Source: Asterochloris sp. CNOR1 (lineage: Eukaryota; Chlorophyta; Trebouxiophyceae; Trebouxiales; Trebouxiaceae). From it: DNA of 64,000 nucleotides. The notes under the pieces were generated by a model. It did not search any database. It saw only the letters and a program-made list of their open reading frames with translations, and was not told the origin of the DNA. The stretch is from positions 1,178,001 to 1,242,000 of the forward strand of contig OZ017758.1 of assembly GCA_963969365.1 (NCBI GenBank). Reading direction: 5' to 3'. Made by a program: the position numbers and the translations under genes. This document shows positions 11,265-21,897 of the stretch, piece after piece. How positions within the stretch are numbered: the first letter of the stretch is position 1; every line of letters begins with the position of its first letter.

Positions 11265-11769
11265 AAGCAGTGGGCCAGCCCCTGCACACCATACAAACAG
11301 GGAATGGGCCTCAGATTGTGAACTTGGCATCATGGCACAGATCAGCAGCTCAGCGCACCAGTGTCACGTATGCATCAGGAGCAGTGCTCCAGTCATCACC
11401 GTGCAGGGCTGCTGTGCACAAATTGGACTGACGCCTGTACTGTTGTGGGAGCCTGGCGCACAGACCTATTCTGGCAAGCTGGCTTCCACTGGGAAGGATG
11501 TGTGATCCTGTGTACAGCATCTGCCTGGTGAGGGGTGTTTGGTGCATCTGGCACTGAGCACACGGGGCTTGCATGTACATGACGGCAGCTAGATGTCCTC
11601 CTGACGTTGCTGTGAAGCCGGGGCAGCTGTAATTGCTCAGATGGTTATGTGCGAGCTCGATCTGGTTTCGTTGACCTAATCTGATCTACAATCCTCTGAT
11701 ATTTTTCAAGGGGGGGAATGGGCTTTTGTGTCTTGTGCAACTTGCTGAAGCTGATGGACAGCTTGTGCT
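11265..11769. other. Region between ligase stop and next gene, no exon resolved
   Basis: Probably holds the DNA ligase 3' UTR and the 5' part of the downstream minus-strand gene. I could not pick a first exon or start codon with confidence. Confidence 0.4.
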
Positions 11770-14700
11770 TCAATCGTCGTTCACTTGCGGCTTACTTGCC
11801 AGAGCCTGCTTCTGGTACCACTCCACCACCTGGTCAGCTCCGGTGGCCTGGTCTGCGTCTTTGTCATCACGTACTCTTAACAAGCGAGGGAAGCGTATGG
11901 AAATGCCCTGCACACGGGCTGTCAGGTGGGCCCACTGCATCGCTTGACAGGCACGTGCAAAGCTGTGATGCTCACCCTTGCCTCAGACAGCATTCCATAG
12001 GCAGCCCTGTGCACAGGGCTGATGGACAGGTCTGCCGCCTTCACTTCCCACACATACTTGGCGTCAAACCAGACATCGGGCTCCAGCCCTTCTCCCCAGC
12101 TGCACACAGCAGGGCACGGCAGTCAGCTGTACTGCCAGCGAGTGCGCTACACTCGGCAGGACTGCACAGCCAACTCTTTCACAGGACCCAGCACTGCGGG
12201 GGCTGCAGCACTGAGCCCATAGCAGGTTTGGGGAGTACTGGTCTGCAGCAGGCTGAGCTGCAGTCTGGTGCTGTGACAGCCACCCTGAACACACTGTGCT
12301 GGCCTGTGGCAGGGATGCAGTTCAAACATGTTTAGCCAGCTGCAGGCCCTTGTTCAGTGCAATTGTCCATGTGCGGCTGCCGCAATGCCAGCCTGGCCAG
12401 TGCAACCAAGTTCTGCTGAACAGTGCAGCAATGCCTGCACCTGTAGTAAGAGTGGGGCTTGCTGATCTGGTGGGGGTTCAACTGCTCTGTCAGCTCCTTC
12501 AGCCTCTCCTCAGAGAAGCCCGTCCCAATTTTGGAGATGGTCTGAAACTCCTCAGCCTCTGCGTTCCAGATGGCCAGCAGGTAGGCACCATACACGCCAA
12601 CACGCTTGCCCCTGTAGGCAGAGCAGACATTACGCTGGACAGTGCGGGCTGAGCCTCAGCATCTGCTGAACCCTGCTACCAAGGGGCTAGCATGCTTTTC
12701 CCTGCAGGCTGTGCATGTGCTGTGCTGAATGACGCTGGATGTTGCGGTGAAAGCCTCAGCCTCTGCTGAAACCACATGTCAGGCAGCCAGCAGGCAGGTG
12801 CCGTACGTGCCTTGAGCAAGGGACAACACCTCTGCAGTGATAGGCACTGGAAGGTGCAGCTGGCCCCCCGCAGGCAGAGCATGTTGGGCAGGGCTGGCAA
12901 GTGGGCCTGGCCGCAGCTGACCAGAAAGGAGCGACCTTCGTGTCCAGCAGCCCTGACCAGTACCCGGCAACATCTGCCTGCCGAGCGCAGGAGGCTCCTG
13001 CTGCATGCATGAGACCTGCTGAGTGACCACCCAACAGTGCAGCACCATAACCTGAGTCGAACCCAGGGACAAGGCCTGCTTGCCATGTCACACCCCAAGG
13101 GCACCAAAAGGCATTCCCCCATGCCCAAAAAAGCCTTCTCCTGCAAGCAGCAGCAGCAGAAGCTGCTGCGCGCTGCAACCCAGGATTGCCCCAGACCCCC
13201 AGCTGCGGCATGAAGCACCATGTGCCAGGACAGCCCCATGACCTCACTTGCCATGCCACGCCCCAATGGGCACCAGGTCAAAGGTGTCCCCCACGCCTTT
13301 GAGGTAGTCCTTCTTCAGCTTCAGCCAGTGCGCGCTGCGCTTGCTGGGCTCGTAGGTGCTGTCCAGGGTCTTCACGATCAGGCCCTCAGTGCCATGCTTG
13401 ACAGCATCATCCAGAAAGGTAGACAGCTCCTCCGTGTCGCGTGAGGTCTGCAGCAGCAGGCTGGTGAGGTTGCCAATCGCAGATGTCTGCAGCAGGCAGG
13501 CTGGCATGACAGGCTGAGCAAAGCAAAGTGTGCAACAGGCATACTGGCAGGGTCGGCCAAGCACAGGACATCTGCCACAGGCAGGCAGGCAGCTTAGTAT
13601 ATGTGTATCTACCATGGCCCTTCAACACAAAACTGCCAGCACTATGTACAGGCGCCCCAAGGCCAGGAAGTCAGGCAAACCCTGCCTCAAAGGGCAGGTC
13701 CATTGGCTGTCTGTTCATGGGACCTGGCATGCTGCCCAGAAGCAGCTTGGCCTCAGAACAGAACAGCTCACGCACTCTTTGTTGGCTGCCTTGCAACATG
13801 TCACGCCTGTTAAGAGGAGATGCAGACAGCGCGCAGCCAGATTATAGGTCCCTCAAAGTGCAGGCGGGCTCACCTTGGCCTCTGCAAACAGGAGCTCCCC
13901 TTCCTTCTCTGACAGGCTGTTGTACAACAATTCGCGCCGCTCGGTCAGGGGGCGGTCCACCAGCACCTCCCCGTTCTGGTAGAGGCAGTCAAAGGCGTAC
14001 AGGCAGACCTGCACCTTGATGTCTGCCACCTCCACATCCTTACGCTTGCGTGTGCTCAGGATCTGCAGAGCGGAATGCCGTGCAGTGTATGCTTTGTGTG
14101 TGAAGGGAAGGAATGCTTGGTATGATGAATGGATTGCAGCGTGGTGTAAAGCACGGAGAAGAATGTGGATCGGACCCCAGTGTGTTGTGAGGATGGTGTG
14201 GCCAATGTTCCTACAGCCCCAGGTCTTCAGTATGCTCAGCACTTGCAGGAGTAACAAACACTGCTCTTCTGCCCTCTTGCGCTTGCACGTGCTCAGGTCC
14301 TGCAGACTGGAATCAGTGCATGTATGCATTCCCCTGTCCTTCAGTGTGCTCAGCATGTGCAGGAGTAAAGAACACACCGTAATTCTGCAAGACAGTGTGG
14401 ACAGATGAGCAGGGGCTGCTCCTGCATCCTTGCAAATGTGCAAGCTCAGGACTGGCAGCGAGAACTACAGTATGCTGCAGTGGGCAAGCAATGGCAACAT
14501 GAGCATGTGGGGTTGAGATGTCTGCAGCCATCTGGGGACCACCTCAGAGAAAGCAATTATTTCATGCACCAAGCAACAGGCCTGTCCAGGGAGCCTGGGA
14601 GGCACCTAGGGTGAGAGTGCTGCCATCTGCCATGAGGCATCAGTGTCCCCGGTGCGGTTTGGCCGCAAGCTGATCAGGAAGGGCATGCTCCTCATGGCGG

Positions 14701-17700
14701 CCAGGTCAAGGCAGCAGGCAACCAGCAACCCCAAATTCCCCCTAAACTACAAGATCACCCAGACCTGAAAAGGCATGATCTTCTTAGTCTCCCGGTCGTA
14801 GGCCACGCACTCGCAGTCTAGCACCACGTCCTGCACGCCCTCCTTCAGCAGCTGGGGCACCCGCGCAGCCAGATCGGGGTACTTTTGGGTCATGTTCTCA
14901 GAATTGCGGCTGCAGGACACACAGCGTGGTTCAGCATGAGCAGCCTGCGCATATCCTAGCAGCTTGTTTCCCTTCCAAATGTCTCCGTTCATGGTACAAG
15001 ATGCCTCACTCAAGCTGCCTGACTGGGGTCTGCCTCCCACAGCAATCAGCAGAGCCAGGGCAACTGTGCCTATGAAGACTTGCACTGCACGGCACCAAGC
15101 AGCCCCTGACCAGGGCTGACTGGCAGAGGCAGCGTGGGGCTCAGCTGCTCCCAGCAACACCCCACCTATAGATGAACATCTTGCGGTTCTGCGTGATGTG
15201 GATCTGTGCGCGCTCCCCGTCGTATTTGTACTCGCAGGTAAACTCAATGTCCTGGAACTTGTCCAGCACCTCTGACACGCCATTGGTGGCCTTGGCCAGC
15301 ATGGGCTTCACAGGGACACCTACAATGAAGCCCACCCTCTGCTTGAGCTCCTGCAGGCCGCAGCAGCAACAGCATTTGCAACAGCATTTGAACCTTCGAT
15401 ATCTCCTGTCAGCTTCCGGTGATGCAACAAGTCATGCTCTTGCAGGGCAGCAACAGGGTCCACATGTGCTTTACGTGTCTGCAGCAAGACCAGCCTGAGG
15501 TCCACAGGTGAGCCCCAGTGATGAGGTAAGCACCTCTGTGCTTGCATGCCTGCACTTCTGCTGCGCTGATCACACGCACTTGTGCATAGAGCCCTGCCTC
15601 CCTGTTAAGGCTCCCAAGCACCCAGGCATCCTTTGAAAGACGGTGCCAGCCTGTGCAGTCTGGCCCAAGACAATCCTTGCCTAAATGCAGACGCAACCCC
15701 GAGACAATCAAGCGTGTGACACCTGGAGCTGTGTGCAGAGTTGTCAGCTGCAACATACCGCAATGGGGTGCTCCAGCAGCGCAGGCACCATCTGGTCATA
15801 GGAAGGGCACTGACTGTACACATATTTGACTATCTGCGCAGCCTCCTCCAGGGCGCCTGCCAGCTGGTCTGCTTCACTGGGAGCCTGGTCACGCTGGAGG
15901 AGCACTGCGTGCCCCAGCGCCACCAGCACTGTCTGCTCAGCCAGACCGATGCGCAGCTTGCCCTGCAGACATGTAATGCCTTTAGTAACCCTGTTCACAG
16001 TGTGCACCTCTGGAGCACTGTCTGGTACAGGCCACCAGCATAGTCTGCTCAACCAGGCTGATGTGCAGCTTGCCGTGCGGCCAGAGCCACAGGTGGCATA
16101 GGATCACACCTGCAAGTGCCCGCATGCTGTGATCTGGTGAGCCGGCATGCCTGAGCACGCTAGTCCCTCAGCAGAGGGCAGTCACAGCACCAGCGGTGCC
16201 TATCTGAGGCTGCCAGCAGCATCACATTGCTGACATGTGCCGTCATGCAGGCCTGAGCAGCCTGAACCTATTCTTTCAGCCAGAGAGAACCTTCTGAGTA
16301 CACTCATATCCCTCTGAACACACTCTTGCACATCAGCAGGCGACATCTGCAGTGCCCTGCATCATGCAGCTGGCCTTGAATGCAGGCAGGCTCCTCTTGA
16401 GTCAGAGTGCATGTGCCAAGCGAGAGGCCCAGCCCACCATCCAGACCCTGCAGCGCTGCGCAGATGGTGAAATCCTTCTCGCTAGCAGCCAGCAGCTTGC
16501 TCCCACCTGCAGAAGCATGAGGCTGTGATGTGCACGTGCTGCTCACCTGCAGGGCCCGCATGATGTAGCCGGCCTCGTTGTCCTTGCTGGCAGCCAGCAG
16601 CTTCACGATGTGCCCCTTCTTCTTGTCCTGTGACTTGTGCCCCTCTGTGGTGGCGATCAGCTGGAACGTCCTGCAGCATGCAGGGTAGAGGTCAGCAGAC
16701 TGGTGCACAGCAAAACAGCTGTGTCGTGCTGCACAGCAGTCTGAGGCAGCACACACGTAGGACACCGCCATACACACCCTGCTTCCGCAGATGCACCCCA
16801 GATGTGCCATGCGCCGAGAGGCTACTCCCCACATGAGCAACAAGGTGTCCCTCAATGTAGGGACGGCACACAGGGCTGTGTGCTGAAAGTTGGGCAAGCA
16901 GCAGCGATCACCAGCAGGAAGGCGGTGCACGCACTTGAACACTGCACGCAGGGTGAGAGCCTTGGGCTTGAAGAGGGTGTTTTGCTTTGATCGCGCGGTT
17001 GCTGCCACCACCCCCAGGTCCCCCTCCTGCTCATACATCTTCTTGATCTGGGCAGGTGACTTGCCAGTGGCCTCGCCCAAAGCCTGCAGTGCCGCGCGGC
17101 TGAGCCTTAGTGCAGGCCATGAGCGAAATGGCCACCCACCAATGACTTCAGTGAGGGTTCACAGTGCAGTGTATGCAGCTCCATTGATGAGGTGCCTGCG
17201 TCCGGCACCTGTTGCTGGATGCACTGCATCCGGCGTTGCCCATGGCAGCAGGGCAATAGAATGGCTTCACCAGCATCGCTCCATGCTACGCCAGACTAGA
17301 AGAATGAATGTCCAGGTGTTGACGCAGATGATTGCAGGCAGGCTTTGCGCTGCCACAAGGCCACTCCTGCCAGTGACTGGGGCATCCACACCAAGCAGCG
17401 TCAGGGCTGCCCGCCCAGAGAGCTTCCTGCCAGCCGCACCCACCTTCATGAGAATGGAGTCGCCCACCCCCAGCTCCAGTCCCTCATGGGAGGGGCCCAC
17501 CCGGTTGGTGCACAGGTACACCGCTGGCAACAGGTCCTCAGGGGTGGTGGCAATTATGGCACGGAAGGCGTTGACCTACAGGCAGCCACAGCACCTCCGC
17601 TGACATCTGAGCAGAACGCCCTGGTAGCAGACGAGCCTTGCTGCGCAGTCAGGCTGTCTCCATGGCCAAGGGTGTCAGGAAAGCAGGCCTGACCACAAAA

Positions 17701-19970
17701 GGGCTTCAGATCCAAGGCAGCCTGTTTATGAGCAGCACTCCAAGCCTGTGAGTCAGTGCTGTCTGAGGAGCAGCCTCTCCATGCTGCAGAAGTCATGCCC
17801 ATTCTGAAGAGCCATATGCCTCACCAGCAGCCGCGTGATGACCAACCGCTTGCTCTCCTCTGCAATGGCCTCGTAGGTGTTGGCCAGGAAGCCAAAGGGG
17901 ACCGGGGTGCCTGCTTGCCAGGTGGCCAGCTTGGCCACGTCAAAGTCATTGTGCTGTGCAGCCGCCGCCTGTGCCCCCAGCCCCACTCCCTCCACCTGCA
18001 GGCGGCCTTCCAAGTCTCAGGGCAGGTATCAGACAGCTGCTGCAGTTTTCACAGCCCCAGACCAACCCCCTAAGGAGACCCCTTATTAAGCTGTGGGCTT
18101 CAGGGCATGCTGAGCTGGGTACAGATTGCTTTTGTGCTGCAGCACACAATGACATGCTTGGCCCACAATGCAAAAGCGTGGCCACAAGTCTAGCCTGTGT
18201 TGCCGGCCCACCAAGCACAAATCCCTTGCCATGAGCCAGACAACAAAAGAAGCCTGCCAGGCCACCTGCATGGACAGAGTTGGACCTCCCTGCCTCAATG
18301 GCCCAGAGCATACTTGTAACCTGCACGCCAGAAACTAGCATGCAGCACACCAATGCATCTGCTTGTGCCCAGCTTGCGCCTTGCCTCCCGGCAGGATCTC
18401 TCTGGTGGGTCAGGCTTGTGTGCCTGCCGTGGTGCCCACAAAGACCCACCTTGCCGTCTCTGCGCACGCTGGGGGGCAGCACAGGCTTCTTAATGGGCTT
18501 CCCTGTCACCTCCCCGGGGGAGGCAGCCTCGGCCCCTGGAGTCCCACTGCGTGCAGGGCTGGCAGCCTCTTCCACCTGCAGATGCAAAGGGGACAGAACA
18601 AGTACAATGACTGTCAGATGTGAAGGAATAGTACATTTAGTGTCCCTTGGAAGTTGACTGCAGCCCAGGTATGCATTGCTTCAGCTCCATCCGTCGCAGT
18701 GACTGCACCACCACAGAACAGCACCAGAGCCTACTGGCATTGGTGTGGGCTGGCAACAGACAACGGTCAGCTCCAGTGTGCAGTTGCTCGGAGAGTTTGC
18801 TCAGACAGTAAGCTGCGGCAGAGCCCACCTCCTGCTCAACTTCATCTCCTGGAGCAGTGGGGTCCACCCCCAGCTTCAGGGGATCTGCACTGGCTGCTGC
18901 AGCTGCTGCTGGTTTGGGCGAGGCCTTGGGCCCCTTCTGGGTGGGCGGGGCCTTGGCCCTCTTCTTGGTGGTGCTGGGGGACCCCCCCCTGGTCGCAGAA
19001 GCCTTGGGCTTGGGCGTATCTGCAGGCTTTGTGGGCGAGGGCGACTTGGCCTGCAGCCAGTGGACGGGCACCATCTGGTTCATGTCAGCCCTTTAGGTCA
19101 GCAGCTGGCTGAACAGGCAGATAAGCATGGCATGAAGGCAGAGGAGGTGAGGGCAGACGAGGCTGCTGCCACACTTTTCAGTGTGTATGCAGGGGCCCGG
19201 AGCCCTTCCTGAGTCCACCTGGGCATCTGCAGCCTTCATCAGGTCATCGTCCAGGATGGGGTTCTCAGCCTGCAGGGATGTCAGAAACCATGGCTCAAGA
19301 TGTGATGGTCTGGATGGCCTCCGCTGCAGAGAGCCTGAGCAGCGTCACTGCAGCATCGGACAGGATGCAGGCTCAACACGCCTCATGTTGCAGGTACTTT
19401 GCACTTCAGCTTGGCACAGCATGCGATTAGCCACCAAGAAGCAGCCCACACTACATCTCACCTCCTTGGCTGGGGAGGCGGCAGTGACTGCTGGCCCCTT
19501 GCGCAGCCGTTTCAGGCCAGGCTTCCCCTGACCTGCTCCTGACGCTGCTCTGCCGGCCGGCTCCATTGCGGGCACCTCTGCCGACTCCGCAGGTTCCGCA
19601 GGTGCATCCTGCATGGTCAGCACTGGGTTCAGTGCACCAATGGGTTCAGTGCACCAAGGGCAGAGCTGACAGCAAGCTGGTTCAAAGCTGCTGGGGAGCC
19701 TGATGCTGTGCTGTGCTGGATGCAAGGATCCATTCAATGAAGGGGAAAGAGCATGACCCAGCACACTGTCAGCTCATTGCTGACCCTTTGTCAATGTGCC
19801 CTACACACCTCCCTTGCTCGCTTCTTGCCAGCGGCATTGCTGGTCTCCTTGAGAACCTGCGGTGAAGCCTTCTTGGACTTGATGCTCTTGCCAGCAGATG
19901 ATGGGGCAGCTGCAAGTGCCTTGGCGGCAGGCTTGCCCCCGAAGAAGGATGCTATATCCTTCTGGCCCAT
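11770..19970 (-). CDS. LIG1: DNA ligase I (ATP-dependent)
   Basis: This enzyme seals nicks between Okazaki fragments and in long-patch repair in the nucleus. I read about 17 exons giving roughly 900 residues. The start at 19970 puts a PCNA-binding PIP box at the very N-terminus (QKDIASFF), as in human LIG1. A long Lys/Pro/Ala-rich linker follows. The DNA-binding domain is seen in exons at about 18005-17820 ([20 protein letters not shown]), 17577-17450 ([20 protein letters not shown]) and 17085-16940. The catalytic exon (about 15343-15170) has [13 protein letters not shown], whose Lys takes the AMP. Motif III/IIIa sequence is in 14912-14767 ([20 protein letters not shown]). Motif IV ([18 protein letters not shown]) and motif V (LKLKKDYL) lie near 13380-13290. 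The OB domain has [27 protein letters not shown] and [11 protein letters not shown]. The stop is at 11770. Several introns hold decayed copies of flanking exon edges. Confidence 0.95.
12744..12811 (-). repeat. Exon echo, ligase OB-domain exon
   Basis: This intronic stretch translates on the minus strand as [20 protein letters not shown]. It copies [19 protein letters not shown] of the real exon at 12539-12610. The two DNA stretches align along about 60 bases with scattered changes and small length differences. Confidence 0.8.
13077..13125 (-). repeat. Exon echo, ligase exon end
   Basis: Copies the 3' end of the exon that finishes [14 protein letters not shown] (13247-13299), read here as [14 protein letters not shown]. 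The DNA match includes the block around the real donor site, but the donor itself is not kept. It lies downstream of the real exon within the intron. Confidence 0.75.
14219..14374 (-). repeat. Three exon echoes, ligase motif exon start
   Basis: The real exon starts [14 protein letters not shown] (14021-14075 including its acceptor). Three partial copies lie upstream in the intron: 14261-14310 ([14 protein letters not shown]), 14219-14257 (LLQVLSILK) and 14336-14374 (LLHMLSTLK). The last two are also near copies of each other, so duplication happened more than once. Confidence 0.75.
16028..16081 (-). repeat. Exon echo, ligase exon start
   Basis: This intronic stretch reads [15 protein letters not shown] and copies [15 protein letters not shown] at the start of the exon at 15914-15965. 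It lies upstream of that exon. Most of about 50 bases match. Confidence 0.85.
16452..16503 (-). repeat. Exon echo, ligase exon end
   Basis: Reads [18 protein letters not shown] and copies [20 protein letters not shown] of the exon end at about 16548-16610. It sits about 50 bases downstream of the real donor. The whole stretch stays open in the exon's own frame. Confidence 0.8.
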
Positions 19971-20562
19971 GCCAAGGGGCAGCCTGCTCCCAACAAAGAG
20001 CAGGCCCTGCGGCTTTGCCAAGGCAGAGTGCCTGGGAAATCTGGGAGCTGCTGGCAGTGCCCAGAACCTATTGCATCGCAAAGCTGACAATGCCAGCCTT
20101 GAGAGTGCGGCCAGCCTTGATGTCAGATCACTGCTCAACGACAAGCGCCTTGTGGGTGCAGCATAGACGTCTGGGAGAGACGTAGTTTTGGCAGAACCAA
20201 TACACAGAAGGGAAACAGACAGGTTGACTGAGTCAAACCACCAATGTCGCCATGGGCCGTTTGATGCATCATCTGTGGGCAATGTCAAGCAGAACTGCAG
20301 CTTGCGCTGCTGCAGGATGTCCAGCTGAAAGTTGGATGGCAATGCAGCTGGCGTTTGCTCATGCATAATGCTTGCCGCATCAGGAACGGCCTATGCAGCC
20401 ATTCAGCGACTGCTGAGCAGCAGGCCAGCTAAACATGCATCATGTGCGTGACATGTTGACAGGGTGAGTCTGCTGGGAGTGTGTCTGGGCTGTGAGGTAT
20501 TGCTGTGTACTTAAAGGCAAGAGGCTGCAGGTTTCACCAACAGCAGATCTGTCTGTAGAGGG
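19971..20562. other. Intergenic, likely divergent promoter of ligase and a plus-strand gene
   Basis: The minus-strand frame of the first ligase exon stays open upstream to about 20366, but I prefer the start at 19970. No other coding signal is clear. The stretch would serve the ligase and the unrecognised plus-strand gene at 20563. Confidence 0.4.
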
Positions 20563-21622
20563 ATGAGCAGCAAACACTTTGCAGTACCCTTGTGGAGACA
20601 CATGCAAGCCAGCTGGTCACACAGGCGGGAGCTGGAGTCGACGCCACGGCTGCAGCATACGTTTGCTGCTGTGCACCATCTGTTCGCTCAGTGGAGGGGA
20701 CTTGAGCGCTCATCTCTCAGCGAGTCGTTACCGCACCAGGCAAGAGCAGCGCTTTCCAGATCTTTGGTGCCTGAGGACACCAAGGTCGTCTGGCTTGCTA
20801 TCTTGCCAGTGTCTGTTGGTCCCAGCATGACTCTGCTGCAGATCGTGAGGCAGGGGCTGGCGCTCAGAGCAGCAGAAGGTCATCAATGCCAGCGCCCTGC
20901 AGCATGACAGGAGGGCAGCCTGCAGAGCCCCACACAGCAGCCCTGTGCCAGGCTGTGCCACCTCGCCAGGTTGCCTGGAAGACTGCCATGCAATGCGAAA
21001 TATCTCAGGTCATGTCTGATTTATCAGGGAACTGTTGAAGATGCTGAGAGGTTTGATTGGCTGTACACAATCTCTAAGAGGCAGTTGCCCGACCACATGA
21101 CCGGCAGACAATGCACACACACAGTCATGCAGACTGGTTGCTTGCCACCAGCACCAGGACATCCCTGATGTGCTGTAGAGTGCTGCCATGTAGCTGTGCT
21201 GCCTGTGCTGGCTGCAAGCCAGGTGGGCCTTGCGATTTACACCGGCCGTGCAGCCTTATGAGCATCAGCCAGCTCTCTTTGTTTGGCAGGCCACAGTGGC
21301 AGACACCACAGCAGCTGCCCATGCCTATCTACCGCAGGCCAAGGTGTGATGCAGCCTCACCATAAGCTTAGTTCTGGACGCAACAAGCAGATGGGCTGAC
21401 ATTGTCATCTGACTGCAGGGCAGCCTGCAGATGCTCTTGGGCATGTCAGCAGCTGCAAAGGCATCTGGCACCCACTTTGCAGACGCTCAGCATCTCCTCC
21501 TGTCTGCATTCAGGCTGCCCCTTGCACAGTCTCAACAAGTTGAGATGCACATTCTGGAGGCACAAATGCCAAAGCAGGAGCAGATAAGTAACAAGCTCAC
21601 AAAGGAGCATGTAGAGGCATGA
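20563..21622 (+). CDS. Unrecognised plus-strand gene, about four exons
   Basis: I do not recognise this gene. A first exon from ATG 20563 to about 20878 is open and protein-like (MQASWSHRRELESTPRLQ, then LERSSLSESLPHQARAALSR) and ends at a GT donor. Further candidate exons are about 21025-21079 (TVEDAERFDWLYTISKR), 21289-21345 (TVADTTAAAHAYLPQAK) and 21419-21622. The last reads SLQMLLGMSAAAKASGTHFA and ends in a stop after KLTKEHVEA. The later exons look helical and soluble. Exon choice is by eye and frames across the second intron are not proved. Confidence 0.4.
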
Positions 21623-21897
21623 TGACTATGAGCTAGACGAGCTGTAGCCAATGCATTCTGGGTCATTGTGACAACTTTAACAACATTTTAAAAGTACTGG
21701 TGTGCGGCGGCATTTTGCTGCTGAAGACACAAATTCAGGTACACACACCAAGCATGGAGTGTCAAGTTGGGCCAGTGGCCAGGGGCAGGAGGCAGAACAA
21801 GCAGACTGTCACGAGTGGATGTCAAGGCAGCAACTGTATGCAAATTGAGCGCCAGCATCAAGCAAAGAAACATGCAATCAACAACTGGTGCAGGCAC

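Noticed and set aside
13853-14443. One long ligase frame of 196 codons as a single exon
   Set aside because: Only about 14065-13874 matches ligase. The rest is intron with exon echoes that happens to stay open.
16304-17080. One 258-codon minus-strand frame as a separate gene
   Set aside because: It strings together two ligase exons, an intron and an echo. The ligase exon order and splice sites explain it better.
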